Positions 1-10,243 of a stretch of DNA of 64,000 nucleotides are shown one piece after another. The notes beneath the pieces are model-generated. The model was not told the origin of the DNA. It saw only the letters and a program-made list of their open reading frames with translations, and ran no database searches. Numbering within the stretch: the first letter of the stretch is position 1; the number at the start of each line of letters is the position of its first letter. Made by a program: the position numbers and the translations under genes. Source of the stretch: a bacterium. Its GTDB lineage: Bacteria; Hinthialibacterota; Hinthialibacteria; H5-UNCL2. The stretch spans positions 248,001-312,000 of the forward strand of contig JABTUV010000005.1 of assembly GCA_015075175.1 (NCBI GenBank). The letters run 5' to 3'.

Positions 1-2227
1 AGTTCCGGCGGCCGTTCAAGAATCCCGTCTTCAACGAGGTGTGGGTACTCGGATCGCATCGGGTGTTTCTATGGGGATCGGAGGACTATGGGCGGAGGTT
101 CGGGCGCTTCGCCAGTTATGGAGGGGCGATCGGTTTCGAGACGGACGGTCCGCTGGCGCAGAAGGGCTATCGGGACCCTTACAGTCCGGCGTGGCGCATC
201 TTCAAGCACAAGGACGACGAGTATTATCGCTGGGAGATGGAGCGCTACTGGGCGTTTTACCGGTCGGTGGGGCGGTTCGGGTACAACCCGGACACGGACC
301 GGGAGGTGTGGCTGCGACCCTTCCGGGCGCGTTTCGGAGCGCAGGCGGAAGCGGTCGCGGAGGCTTACGAGCACGCCAGCCGCGTGATCGGACTGATCGT
401 GGCCAGCCATATCAACAACATCAACATGTACGTGTGGCCGGAGAAGAGCATGGGGGGGCTTCTGGGCGTGTATCTGGACCTGCGGGGGAGCGACAAGGGG
501 CTGTTTCCCAGCATCAACGAGTACGTGGCGGAGGAGCTGGCGGGCAAGCTGTCGGGGCGGCCGGGGCCGCTGGGGCTGGCGCGCGAGTTGGAGACCATCG
601 CGGACGGGGTAGGCCGGGCGCTGGCGGCCCCGGGGCTGTCGGCGCTCGCCGACCACAAGGAGTTCATCGCCACGCGCGCGGACTTCACCATGCTGGCGAC
701 CTTGGCGCGCTATCATGCCGCCCGCCAGCGCGAGGGCTACCGCATGGCGCGCTTCTTTTCCACCGGCGACGTGAGCGCGACGGGTGAGGCGCTGGAAGAG
801 GCCCGGCATGCGGTCGGGCTGTGGCGCGCGCTGGTGGAAATGACCGACCGCTGGTACTACGACAAGATGATGTTCGCGCCGATCGAGAACGGCCATTGGA
901 AGGACAGCCTGTTCTTGGTCGAGAAGGAGCCGACGCTGGTCGCGGACGCGGTCGAGATGCTGCGCAGGTACGGGTTATTTGACTATGGCTTTGACTTCGG
1001 CGCGCCGCCGACGGCGAATCGCTTTACCATTTTCAGTTTCTGGAAATACGCCAACAGCTACCAGATCGAGCCGCGCTTCACGGGGCTGTCTCAGCACAGC
1101 CGGTACAGTCCGCAGACGGGCTACGGATGGACGGAGGCGGAGGGGATGACGGCGACGGCGGCGCCGACGGTGCATACGCGGCAGTTGACGGGCGAGCAGC
1201 CGGCTCCGGAGCGGGGGCTGCCGCGCGACATGCTTTACGCTGATTTTGTTTCCAGTGCGTCGCCCATGAGTTTCCGGTTGGACTTGCCCATGAGCTGGCA
1301 TCGGCTGACGTTTGTGTTCGCGGACAGGTCGAGAGCGGCCGCGGGAGCACTGACCGCTGGACGTGATGGAGGGCGGGCGCACGGCGCCTCGCTTCTGGAG
1401 GGGGCATCCGGGTTCCGGCGGGCGAGATGGTGCACTCATCAGCGGGGACGAACGTGCGCGGATCGTGGTATCCCTTCCGGGAATATACGCTGCGCCCGTC
1501 GCAGTCGGACGGGGACGCCATGCTGTCGGCGCTGATCGTGTCGGCGTCGGCTCCGCGGCTGGCCCACGGGCCGGTCGCGCGGCTGGACCCGGGCGGGGAC
1601 GCCCGGCTCTCCGTGACCATCACGGTTCCGCCGGAGGCGGGGCCGGACGGAGCCTTGTCGGCCAACAGCCTGGGGAAGCTGGCCGAGGCGCAACTGGTGT
1701 GGCGCACGGACGCGGCGCGCGAGTGGACGGCCGAGCCGCTGTCCAGTCGGGACGGCTTCGTCTACACGGCGGCCGTGCCCAAGAACAAACTCTCGGGCCG
1801 CTGGCTGGAGTATTACTTCATCGCGCGGGATCGGTTCAATCACACGACGCGGTTGCCCGAGTCGGGGGCGCACGGGGCGTTCGCCGCGCGGCTGTCGGCG
1901 GATGAGACGCCGCCCGCCATCACCCACCAGCCGCCCGCGCGGCTGGTTCCCGGCAAACCCTTTACCGTGCGCGCCAAGCTTGACGATCCCGAGGGCGTGG
2001 CGGTCGCGCGCGTCTACTATCGCCCCATGCAGGACCAGGAGCCGTACCAGTGCCTCGAGCTCTATCGGCGCGGCGCGGAGTACACGGCCACGATTCCGGG
2101 CGAGGCGATCGTGCCGGAGTTCGAGTTCATCTATTTCCTGGAGGCGGTAGACGAAGCGGGCAACGGGTGCTATTACCCGGATTGGCGGACGGCGACGCCG
2201 TATTACATTGTAGCGGTGGAGCGGTAG
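1..2227 (+). CDS. Glucuronidase-like secreted protein, 3' part, frameshifted
   Basis: The frame is open from the left edge, so the N-terminus lies outside the window. Residues such as YWAFYRSVGRFGYNPDT, followed by a region rich in W, Y and N, resemble the catalytic and helical parts of alpha-glucuronidase-type (GH67-like) proteins. This is resemblance from memory, not a proven family. Reading changes frame between about 1330 and 1427 (a short stretch reads PLDVMEGGRTAPRFW in a third frame), which suggests two indels. The last 90 residues, in the second frame, form a beta-sandwich with a dipeptide pattern YYRPMQ...YTATIPGEAI...YFLEAVDEAGNG, seen at the C-terminus of many secreted carbohydrate-active proteins. 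Probably periplasmic or extracellular. The MFS transporter gene follows by about 120 bases. Confidence 0.45.
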
Positions 2228-2253
2228 CGGCAAGCCGGGGGATGGCGCGGGGC

Positions 2254-2323
2254 GGGATGGGACGGATGGGACCTATGGGACGCAGGGGACGTGGCGCCCC
2301 CCTTAGGAAGGGGGGATGGGGGG
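2254..2323. repeat. Intergenic repeats, families G and E
   Basis: Family G is a run of GGGACG/ATGGGACC words (about 2254-2290), also found at 5459-5492 and 56904-56935. Family E is the palindrome CCCCCCTTAGGAAGGGGGG (about 2297-2315), also found near 3610, 12940, 18507, 39671 and 58740. The family E hairpin could terminate transcription. Confidence 0.6.
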
Positions 2324-2350
2324 GATTGCGCGCGGCGATTGCCTGCCTCC

Positions 2351-3601
2351 ATGCGACTTTTCCATAAGATACCATTCTCGGCCCGACACACGTATTATTA
2401 CGAGCTGCGCTACGCCATTCTGGACGGGTTTTTCCAGGGGGCGGGCCTCAACTTCATCAACTACGTGGGGACCAAGACGGTCGGCGTGTCGGAGTGGCAG
2501 TTGACCGTGCTTTTGTGCGGCAACTTCGTGGGGATGCTCCTGGCGACGGTGCTGCCGGGCATGCTGCGGCTGCAACGCAAGGTTCCCTACATCGTCACGC
2601 TGCTCGTGGTGTCGCGGGCGCCGTTTTTCCTCCTGCCGTTCCTGCCGGGGCGGATGCTCTACACGGGGCTGTCGATGGTGGTTTTGTCGGCGGCGGTCGC
2701 CATCGGGAGCGCGTATGCCGGCCTGTTGCGGTCGAATTATCCGGACAGCCATCGGGCGACCATCATGAGCGGGACGCGGCGCTGGCAACTGCTCGTGCTG
2801 TGCGTCTCCAACCTCCTGGTAGGCAAGCTGTTGGACCGGCACGAGCCCGCCTGGCGGTGGGTGTTTCCGCTGGCGGGGGCGGTGGGGCTTGGGTCCGTCT
2901 GGATGTTCTCGCGCATCCGGGCGCGGGGGGAGCGGCGCGAGATCGCCCGGGGTTGCGGCCTGGGCGATCTCACCCTGCCCCGCATGTGGCGCGTGGTGCG
3001 CGGCAACCGGCGCTTCCTCTGGTACGAACTCTTCTTCGGCATGGGCGGTACGCCCAACATCATGACCTGGGCGCTCAACGTGGTGCTTTCATGCACGTCC
3101 TGGAGGCCAATTCGGCAAGCAGATCGCCCTGGCGCAGCAGCGCCGCAGGTGATGATGGTGCTGACCTATCCCTTCTGGGGCCGGGTGCTGGACCGCTGGA
3201 ACAACCCGATCTGGGCGCGCACGCTGCACACGGCGGTGTGGGCGGTGCATCCGCTCGCCTGCGCGCTGGCGTACTACGCGCACGAGGCGGGATGGCCGCA
3301 CGCCCTCGGGATCGTCTATTTCGGCGTGATCGTACTGGGCAGCGTGATGGGCGGCAGCGGCATCAACTGGACGGTCGGCATCATGTACTTCTGCCGCCGC
3401 GAGGAGGTGGCCTACTACTCGGCTTTCCACCACCTGATGAACGCGGTGCGGGGGTTTCCGGCGCGGTTTCTGGGTTTCGTGATCTGGAGATGGTTGGGCG
3501 TGCCGGGGACCTATCTGCTCTCGACGGGCATGATGCTGGGGGCGTCGGGGGGGATGCTGTGGCTGTACTATTACGACCGGCGGATCAGCGGCGCGCCGTG
3601 A
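2351..3601 (+). CDS. MFS-type membrane transporter
   Basis: About 416 residues with roughly ten to twelve hydrophobic helices (for example the stretches near residues 50-75, 85-110, 120-140 and the last 40 residues). The overall layout and the loops with RR and DR pairs suit a major facilitator superfamily carrier; no substrate can be named. The ATG at 2351 (MRLFHKIPFS) is chosen because the frame upstream is only repeat sequence. No clear Shine-Dalgarno is visible. Between about 3090 and 3150 the reading is locally wrong: another frame gives MHVLEAN then GKQIALAQQRRQ, which fits a transporter loop better, so two compensating single-base errors are likely. It follows the glucuronidase-like gene and may import its products, an inference from position only. 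Confidence 0.6.
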   Translation: MRLFHKIPFSARHTYYYELRYAILDGFFQGAGLNFINYVGTKTVGVSEWQLTVLLCGNFVGMLLATVLPGMLRLQRKVPYIVTLLVVSRAPFFLLPFLPGRMLYTGLSMVVLSAAVAIGSAYAGLLRSNYPDSHRATIMSGTRRWQLLVLCVSNLLVGKLLDRHEPAWRWVFPLAGAVGLGSVWMFSRIRARGERREIARGCGLGDLTLPRMWRVVRGNRRFLWYELFFGMGGTPNIMTWALNVVLSCTSWRPIRQADRPGAAAPQVMMVLTYPFWGRVLDRWNNPIWARTLHTAVWAVHPLACALAYYAHEAGWPHALGIVYFGVIVLGSVMGGSGINWTVGIMYFCRREEVAYYSAFHHLMNAVRGFPARFLGFVIWRWLGVPGTYLLSTGMMLGASGGMLWLYYYDRRISGAP

Positions 3602-3753
3602 GCGGGAGCATCCCCCCGGCGCTCCTTGTTAAGGGGGGAGTAGAGGAATCCCTCCCAGTAAGAGCACGAGCACGAGCAAGATTACGATAAACGATTACGG
3701 TCACGAATCGTAATCGGGCCAGCGCCACTTCAAGATAGGTTGCAGCGATCCGG

Positions 3754-3805
3754 CCGTCCTCTCGATACGTCCGCCGCGGCGGACTACTCGAGGACTCGGG
3801 TTTAC
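3754..3805. repeat. Family A palindromic element (copy 1)
   Basis: The element reads CCTCTCGATACG, a GC-rich centre (TCCGCCGCGGCGGA), then CTACTCGAGGACTCGG, and can fold into a hairpin. It lies in the gap 3602-3837, which also holds a family E palindrome near 3609-3645 and an oligo sequence rich in ACGAG/ATTACG words. No gene is visible in the gap. Confidence 0.75.
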
Positions 3806-3837
3806 TTCTCGTTGCAGGCACCCTACTGGAATTACCC

Positions 3838-5361
3838 CTAACGGCCGCCGGTGGCGGCGTGCATGACGTTTTCCTGGGTCGCCTCGTCGCGGGAGAACTC
3901 CTTGACCAGGCGACCCTCGTGCATGACCAGGATGCGGTCGCTCATGCCCAGGACTTCCGGCAGTTCGGAGCTGATCATGACCACGGCGACGCCTTCGGAG
4001 ACGAGGCGGTTGATGATGTTGTAGATTTCGACCTTGGCGCCGACGTCCACGCCGCGGGTGGGTTCGTCCAGGATGAGCACGCGGGGGTTGGTAGCCAGCC
4101 ACTTGCCGACGACCACTTTCTGCTGGTTGCCGCCGGAGAGGGTGTTGACGAGCACGTCCATGCCGCTGGTCTTGATGCCCAGGGACTGGATGTGGGCGCG
4201 GGCGGAGGCGGCCTCGGTGGCGCTGGAGATGACGCCGGCGGTGGAGCAGTGGGCCAGGCTGGCCAGGGTGAGGTTCTTCATGACCGAGAGGGGGAGGACG
4301 AGGCCGGTTCCCTTGCGGTCCTCGGTGACGAGGGCGATGCCGGCTTGGATGGCCTGGCGGGGTTTCTGGGGATCGACGGTGGGTCCGTCCACGAGCACGC
4401 GGCCGGTGCGGGGGCCGGGGAAGGCGCCGAAGATGGAGAGGGCCAGCTCGGAGCGGCCCGAGCCCATCAGGCCCGCCAGGCCCACCACCTCGCCGGCGTG
4501 GGCGGTGAAGGTGATGTCGGACAGCCGCAGTTTGCCAGGGCGCTCGGGGTCCTCGACGGACAGGTCTTCCACCTCCAGGACGGGTGCGCCGCGGGGGAAG
4601 ACCTGATTGGGGAAGAACTCCTCAATGGTGCGGCCCACCATCATGGAGACGATCTTCTCGCGCGTGGCCTGGGCGATGGGCAGCGTGCCCACGGTCTGGC
4701 CGTCGCGCAAGACGGTGACGCGGTCGGCCAGGGCGGCGACCTCCTCCAGTTTGTGGGAGATGTAGATGCAGGTTACGCCGCGGGCGCGCAGTTCGCGCAG
4801 AATCTTGAAGAGATGCTCGGTCTCCTGCACGGTGAGGGCGGCGGTCGGCTCGTCCAGGATGAGAATCTCGCTTTTCAGCGCCAGCGCCTTGGCGATCTCG
4901 ACCATCTGCTGCTGTCCCACCGAGAGGTCCACGACCAGGCGGCGGGGATCCAGGTCCATGCCCAGGTTCTGCAGCAGGCGGCGGGCGTCGCCGTGCAGCC
5001 GCTCCCAGTCGATGATGCCCCAGCGCGCCGGTTCCCAGCCCAGGAAGATGTTTTCGCCCACCGACAGATGGGAGATGAGGTTGAGTTCCTGGTGGATGAT
5101 GGCGATGCCGGTGCGAGTGGCTTCCTTGGTGTTTTCAAAAGCGACCGGGCGGCCGTGGACCAGGATTTCGCCCTCGTACGTTCCCACCGGGTGGACGCCG
5201 GAGAGAATCTTCATCAGGGTGGTCTTGCCGGCGCCGTTTTCGCCCACCAGCGCCAGGATTTCGCCTTTGCGGGCGGACAGATTGACCTGGTGGAGGGCGC
5301 GCACGCCGGGGAAGTACTTGGTGATACTGCGCATTTCGAGCACGACGGGATTGGCGTTCAT
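3838..5361 (-). CDS. Sugar ABC transporter ATP-binding protein (RbsA/XylG/MglA type)
   Basis: About 507 residues with two tandem ABC domains, the layout of ribose, xylose and galactose importer ATPases. The first domain has Walker A GENGAGKTT, signature LSVGQQQM and Walker B with DEPTAALT. The second has a degenerate Walker A GLMGSGRSE, signature LSGGNQQK and LILDEPTRGVD. The weaker second P-loop is normal for this family. The start at 5361 (MNANPVVLEM) has AGAG six bases upstream; an ATG at 5367 is equally in frame, and the frame stays open to 5439. The enzyme would power import through a permease at the inner membrane, but no permease or binding-protein gene flanks it here. Confidence 0.92.
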   Translation of the reverse strand: MNANPVVLEMRSITKYFPGVRALHQVNLSARKGEILALVGENGAGKTTLMKILSGVHPVGTYEGEILVHGRPVAFENTKEATRTGIAIIHQELNLISHLSVGENIFLGWEPARWGIIDWERLHGDARRLLQNLGMDLDPRRLVVDLSVGQQQMVEIAKALALKSEILILDEPTAALTVQETEHLFKILRELRARGVTCIYISHKLEEVAALADRVTVLRDGQTVGTLPIAQATREKIVSMMVGRTIEEFFPNQVFPRGAPVLEVEDLSVEDPERPGKLRLSDITFTAHAGEVVGLAGLMGSGRSELALSIFGAFPGPRTGRVLVDGPTVDPQKPRQAIQAGIALVTEDRKGTGLVLPLSVMKNLTLASLAHCSTAGVISSATEAASARAHIQSLGIKTSGMDVLVNTLSGGNQQKVVVGKWLATNPRVLILDEPTRGVDVGAKVEIYNIINRLVSEGVAVVMISSELPEVLGMSDRILVMHEGRLVKEFSRDEATQENVMHAATGGR

Positions 5362-5458
5362 GGTCATCTCTGGCTGCCGGAAGTGCGCGGGCTGGCCCCC
5401 GCGGGAGGGCATCCTAGTATGGCGGAGGGGTGGGTTCAAGGGGGAGGGAAGGGCAGGG

Positions 5459-5492
5459 AGGACGGATGGGACGAATGGGACCTATGGGACCG
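5459..5492. repeat. Family G repeat
   Basis: Repeated GGACGGATGGGACGAATGGG-type words, matching 2254-2290 and 56904-56935. It lies between the divergent ABC ATPase and small-protein genes. Confidence 0.5.
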
Positions 5493-5595
5493 GCAGTGGG
5501 GCCGCAATTCCGCTTGAATTCAGGGTTTGCGGCGCCTATTATGCTATCGTTCAGCACGCAAACGATTCATCCAAAGCCAAACCGGGGGTAACGAC

Positions 5596-5745
5596 ATGAA
5601 GGCAGTCAAGGCGATTGTTTCGATCCTGGTGATCATTGCGGCATTGTGGTTTATCTGGATGCAGCTGAAGAAGTACAATTATGTCGAGGCGCCGACGCCG
5701 GCTCCGATCGTGCAGGTTGAGCCCGGCGTGGCTTCGATTCTCTGA
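5596..5745 (+). CDS. Small single-pass membrane protein
   Basis: A 49-residue protein starting MKAVKAIVSILVIIAALWF. Residues 4-22 form one transmembrane helix with a Lys-rich start, followed by MQLKKYNYVE and a Pro-rich tail (APTPAPIVQVEPG) that would lie outside the membrane. GGGGG sits seven bases before the ATG. A strong hairpin terminator follows at 5771, which supports a real short transcript. I do not recognise a family. It sits directly upstream of dxr. Confidence 0.55.
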   Translation: MKAVKAIVSILVIIAALWFIWMQLKKYNYVEAPTPAPIVQVEPGVASIL

Positions 5746-5770
5746 GATTCACGCGATATAAACGATCCGG

Positions 5771-5801
5771 AGCGGAAGGGGCGCGCCCCTTCCGCTGTTT
5801 G
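5771..5801 (+). terminator. Intrinsic terminator after the small membrane protein gene
   Basis: AGCGGAAGGGGCG is followed immediately by its exact reverse complement CGCCCCTTCCGCT and then GTTTG. The stem is perfect; the T run is short. It lies 25 bases past the stop codon and just before the dxr start. Confidence 0.7.
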
Positions 5802-5807
5802 TATTCC

Positions 5808-6977
5808 ATGCCCCCTGCCGCGCGCCAGTCCATCACGCTTCTGGGTTCCACGGGCTCCATCGGAGTCCAAGCGTTGGAGGTCGTGCGGCGGCTGGGAGAG
5901 CGGTTCCGGATCGTGGGGCTGTCGGCGCGGCGGCGGCTGGAGGAGTTGGCCGCGCAGGTACGGGAGTTCCATCCCAGTCTGGTAGCCGTGCCGGACGAGT
6001 CGGCACGCACGGCGCTTCGTGCGCTTCTTACTTTCCCCCAACCGGAAATCGTGATCGGCGAGTCGGGCCTAGTCGAGCTGGCCTGCCATCCGGAGGCGGA
6101 CATCACGCTGGTCGCCACGGTCGGCAGCGTGGGGTTGCGGCCCACGATGGCGGCGGCGGGGCGGGGACATCGCGTGGCGCTGGCCAACAAGGAGGCGCTG
6201 GTGATGGCGGGCCGGCTGATGATGGCGGCGGCGCGGCGCGCGGGAACCGAAATCCTGCCCATCGACAGCGAGCATAGCGCGCTCCTGCAGTGTCTTTGCG
6301 GTCACGGCGAAAAGGATGTGCGGCGGCTGATCCTGACCGCGTCGGGCGGGCCGTTTCGGGACGCCACGCCCGAGGCCATGGCCGCGGCCACCCCCGCGGA
6401 CGCGCTGGCCCATCCCACCTGGGACATGGGCGCCAAGATCACCATCGACTCGGCCACCCTGATGAACACGGGGCTGGAGGTGATCGAGACGCGCATCATC
6501 TGGTTCTGGGGTGGATCTGCCGACCGCATCGAGTAGTGATCTGGCTGAAGGAGTCGATCGTCCACTCGCTGGTGGAGTTCGTGGACGGGAGCGTGTTGGC
6601 GCAGCTCGGGTGGCCGGACATGCGCATTCCGATCCAGTACGCGCTGACCCATCCTGAGCGGGTCGGGGAGGCGGGCGGGGTTGGGTTTCTGGCGGAGGTG
6701 GGGTCGTTGTCGTTTCGGCGGCCCAACCTGGAGATGTTTCCGTGCCTGGGGCTGGCCTATGAGGTGGGGCGGGCGGGGGGCACGCTGCCGACGGTATTCA
6801 GCGTGGCAGGGGAGGTCGCCAACCTGGCGTTCCGCGAGGGGAGACTGGGGTTTCTGGGCATGGCGGAGCCTGATCCGGCGGGCGCTGGACGAGCATGTTC
6901 CCATTGCCGAGCCGACGCTGGACGATATTCTCGCCGTGGAAGCGGAGACGCGCCGCCGCGCGCGGGAGCTGCTGTAA
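5808..6977 (+). CDS. dxr: 1-deoxy-D-xylulose 5-phosphate reductoisomerase (frameshifted)
   Basis: Dxr converts deoxyxylulose 5-phosphate to MEP with NADPH in the cytosol, the second step of the MEP isoprenoid pathway. The N-terminal NADPH motif is LLGSTGSIG; then ALANKEALVMAG, the metal and substrate segment LPIDSEHSA, and LTASGGPFR are all present. The catalytic-loop region after SADRIE is broken near 6531, and reading resumes in another frame with ESIVHSLVEFVDGSVLAQ and PIQYALT. A second shift near 6868 restores ALDEHVPIAEPTLDDIL and the normal C-terminus. The reconstructed length, about 390 residues, is typical. Both breaks are single-base indels close to the repeat array at 6990, so a consensus error is more likely than a dead gene. 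The start is ATG 5808; an in-frame TTG lies at 5799. Confidence 0.9.
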
Positions 6978-6989
6978 CGGGTCGCACAT

Positions 6990-8560
6990 CGGCGACAGAA
7001 AGAACCGAGTTCTCGAGTCGTCCGGGAAAAAGAAAGAACCGAGTTCTCGAGTCGTCCGCGGCGGCGGACGTATCGAGAGAACGGCATGGGCGCGGGGATG
7101 CCGCGGTTAAGCCGCCGTGCCTCTCGATACGGCCCCGAAGAGAGGTTTTCGCTCTCATGGGGGTGCGTCGGCGGGGCCTACTCGAGGACACGGCTTACAT
7201 TTTCGCATGTTGACAGAGGAGGACGCGGCTTACTTTACCGCCTATAGATGGCCTACTCGAGGACACGGCTTGGGTTTATGCGTAAAGCATAGAACCGAGT
7301 TCTCGAGTCGTCCGGGAAAAAGAAAGAACCGAGTTCTCGAGTCGTCCGCGGCGGCGGACGTATCGAGAGAACGGCATGAGCGCGGGGATGCTGCGGTTAA
7401 GCCGCCGTGCCTCTCGATACGGCCCCGAAGAGAGGTTTTCGCTCTCATGGGGGTGCGTCGGCGGGGCCTACTCGAGGACACGGCTCACATTTTCGCGTGT
7501 TGACCGAGGAGGACGCGGCTTACTTTACCGCCTATAGATGGCCTACTGGAGGACACGGCTTACTTTACTGCACGATCGGGGCCTACTGAGGACACGGGCT
7601 GGTTGTGGCGTAGAAGCAGAAACCGAGTTCGAGTCGTCCGGGAAAAGAAAGAACCTGAGTTCTCGAGTCGTCCTGGCGGCGGCGGACGCATCGAGGAGAA
7701 CGGCATGAGCGCGGATGTTATGGTTGCCGCCGTGCTCGATACGGCCCCGAAGAGAGGCCGCCCTCATGGGGGGCGTCGGCGGGGACTACCTCGAGGACTG
7801 GCTTACATTTTCGCGTGTTGACAGAGGAGGACGCGGCTTGCTTTTACTGCACGATCGGGGCCTGGGAGGACACGGCTTACTTTACTGCACGATCGGGGCC
7901 TACTGGAGACACGGCTTGGGTTGCTGCGTAAAGCGACAGAATCGAGCCTCGAGTCGTCCGGGAAAAAGAAGAACCGAGTTTCGAGTCGTCCGCCGCGGCG
8001 GACGCGTATCGAGAGAACGGCATGAGCGCGGGGATGCCGCGGTTGTTAAGCCGCCGTGGCCTCGATACGGCCCCAGCAGAGGTTTTCGCCTCATGGGGTG
8101 CGTCGGCCTACTGAGGACACGGCTCACATTTCGCGTGCTGATGAGGGCGGACGCGGCCATTTTACCGCCTATGATGGCCTACTCGAGGACGCGGCTTGGG
8201 CTTCTGCGAGAAGCATAGAACCGAGCCCTCGAGTCGTCCGGGAAAGAAAGAACCGAGTTCTGAGTCGTGACTTCGCGGCGGCGGACGTATCGAGAACGGC
8301 ATGGGCGCAGGGGATGCCGCGGTTGCCGCCGTGCCTCTCGATACGGCCAGTGCGTTCGCTCTCCTGGGGGTGCGTCGGCAGGGCCTACCGAGACCGATGA
8401 CGGCTTACCGCATGTTGACAGAGGAGGACGCGGCCGTACTTTACACGATGGGGGCCTACTGGAGGACACGGCTTACATTTTGCGCCTGTTGACAGAGGAT
8501 GACGCGGCTTACTTTTACCGCCTATGACGGCCTACCGGAGAACACGGCTTTCGTTGGGGT
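6990..8560. repeat. Tandem array of five ~280-330-base units built from family A elements
   Basis: Units begin with AGAACCGAG at about 7001, 7291, 7619, 7938 and 8217. Each unit carries, in order, a CTCGAGTCGTCC...GGACGTATCGAGAG hairpin, an ATGGGCGCGGGGATG stretch, a CTCTCGATACGGCCCC half, and two or three CTACTCGAGGACACGG halves separated by TTGACAGAGGAGGACGCGG. The first two units are almost identical over 290 bases; later ones carry many small deletions. This fills the gap between dxr and the EIIA fusion. Open frames inside it are by-products of the repeat. Confidence 0.85.
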
Positions 8561-8662
8561 GAACCGAAGTCCGCCCGAATTCGCTTGACGGGGGGGCGGG
8601 GGACTTCACAATTCCCGGCAGGAAGAGAGATCGAGCGTTTTCACGAACTGCGGGAGTGTTGC

Positions 8663-10227
8663 GTGCGCCTGTCCCATCTGTTTCCCCTGGATTCGATGAT
8701 CCTGTCGATGCCGCCGCACAGTTGGAAGGGCGCCATCAAGGAATTGTTGCAGCGGTTGGCGCGGGCGGGACGGCTGGCGGACGTCGAGGAAGCGCGGCGG
8801 GACGTGGAGAGCCGCGAGGTGCTCGGTTCGACCGCCCTGGGGCGGGGGGTGGCCGTGCCGCACGCGGCGACGGCCGGCGTCAACCAGCCGCTGATCGCCT
8901 ACGGGCGCTGCAAGAAGGGGATCAACTTTCACGCGGCGGATCAACATCCCGTGCACCACGTTTTTCTTCTGCTGGGGCCGCCGGCGCGGCAGTCGCTGCA
9001 TCTGCGCATTTTGGCGCGGTTGACGCGGCTGTTGGCGCAGGCGGCCTTCCGCGACGCCTTGGAGCAGGCGAGCACTCCCGAGGAAGTACTGGGCGCGGTG
9101 CAGCAATACGTGGGGGATTTCGACGAGTTCGAGGAGCCCGCGGGGCTGCCCAAGGTGCTGGTGGTGGGGCAGAACGCCTATGCCATCGCCATGGCGGCGC
9201 AGATTGCGCTTTTGGGGTCGCGCGTGTCGCTGTGGGGACTGGACAACCGGCCGCTGGAGACGATCCGCATGATGCGCGGGATCACGGTGGAGGGGGCGAT
9301 CTCGGGGTTCGCGCAGTTCGCGCAGGTGGGCGGGGCGCTGGGGGAAGCGATAGCGGGTGCGGATTTGGTGATGCTGGCGCCGCCGGCGACGGATCACGCG
9401 CGCCTGCCGGAGCTGCTGGCGCCGCAACTGCGGGAGGGCCAGGCGATCGTGCTGCATCCCGGGCGGGTGGGCGGCTGCCTGGCGTTCGCCGCACGACTTT
9501 CCGCCCTGGGCTATGCGCCGCCCGTGTATCTGGCGGAAGCGCAGACCATCCCCTACGAGTGCGAGCTGCCCGGGCCGGCGGTTCTGCGGGTGCATCGCGT
9601 GCACCACGCCATTCCTCGTGGCGACGCCGCCCGGTTTCCTGCCGGGCCTCCTTGCCGCTACTTCGTCGGCGGCGCTGCCGTACTCACCGTGGGGTCGAAA
9701 CGCCTGGCGGTTGGACTGGGGAACGCGGCCACGTTCTTCGAGCCTGCCGTGATGCCGCTCAATCCATGGGTGGAGCGGCGGCGGGCGCGCTCATTTCGCC
9801 GAGACGGCGCCAGCCCGCAGACTGATGAGAGTTGATTCTGGCCAGCCGGACGAGGCGCGCCGATCGGTGGAAGGGCGCTGGTACAAGGTTGTCGATCCCA
9901 TCAGCTGCGTCGCGAGTGGCTGGCGGAGTAGCGAGAGCGTCGGCGACAACCCGCACGAAATGATCCAGAACAATCCGGTCATCGCGCGCGAGTCGGACCA
10001 CCAGTCTGGAGCCACGACCATCTGAGCGAGTGCGCGCCGACGGCCTGGTGCCGTTGGTGTCCGGAAGGCACGGGGTTTCCACGCCGACGGGCCGGCGGCT
10101 GGTGCAGTTACGATCACGTGCTGATGGAGCGGGATTTTCTGGCGGAGCGCGACGGTGGAGGCGATGGGGCTGGCGGGGCTGTCGCCGGCGGCGATTGCGG
10201 TCGCCGGAGTACCGGAACGGAGGATAG
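8663..10227 (+). CDS. PTS EIIA-like domain fused to an opine dehydrogenase (frameshifted C-terminus)
   Basis: Residues 1 to about 150 look like a mannitol/fructose-type EIIA domain: RLSHLFPLDSMIL, then GRGVAVPHA, where the His is the usual phosphorylation site. From about residue 165 an NAD-binding fold starts (KVLVVGQNAYAIAMAAQIA), followed by HPGRVGG and IPYECELPGP, as in octopine/nopaline dehydrogenases. Downstream pieces lie in several frames: GLGNAATFFEPAV, then MIQNNPVI near 9960, then LMERDFLAER and VEAMGLAGLSP up to about 10227. These match the usual order of the opine dehydrogenase C-terminal domain, so the gene is one unit broken by several indels after about 9600. The GTG at 8663 has GGGAG six bases upstream. 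Substrate unknown. Repeat arrays lie on both sides. Confidence 0.7.
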
Positions 10228-10243
10228 CGTTTCGCCTGACTGG

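Noticed and set aside
3859-5517. A 552-residue plus frame opposite the ABC ATPase
   Set aside because: It is low-complexity Gly/Asp/His-rich sequence. The minus frame has both ABC motif sets.
7117-8400. Short frames within the five-unit array
   Set aside because: They repeat the same peptides in step with the DNA repeat and have no start signals.
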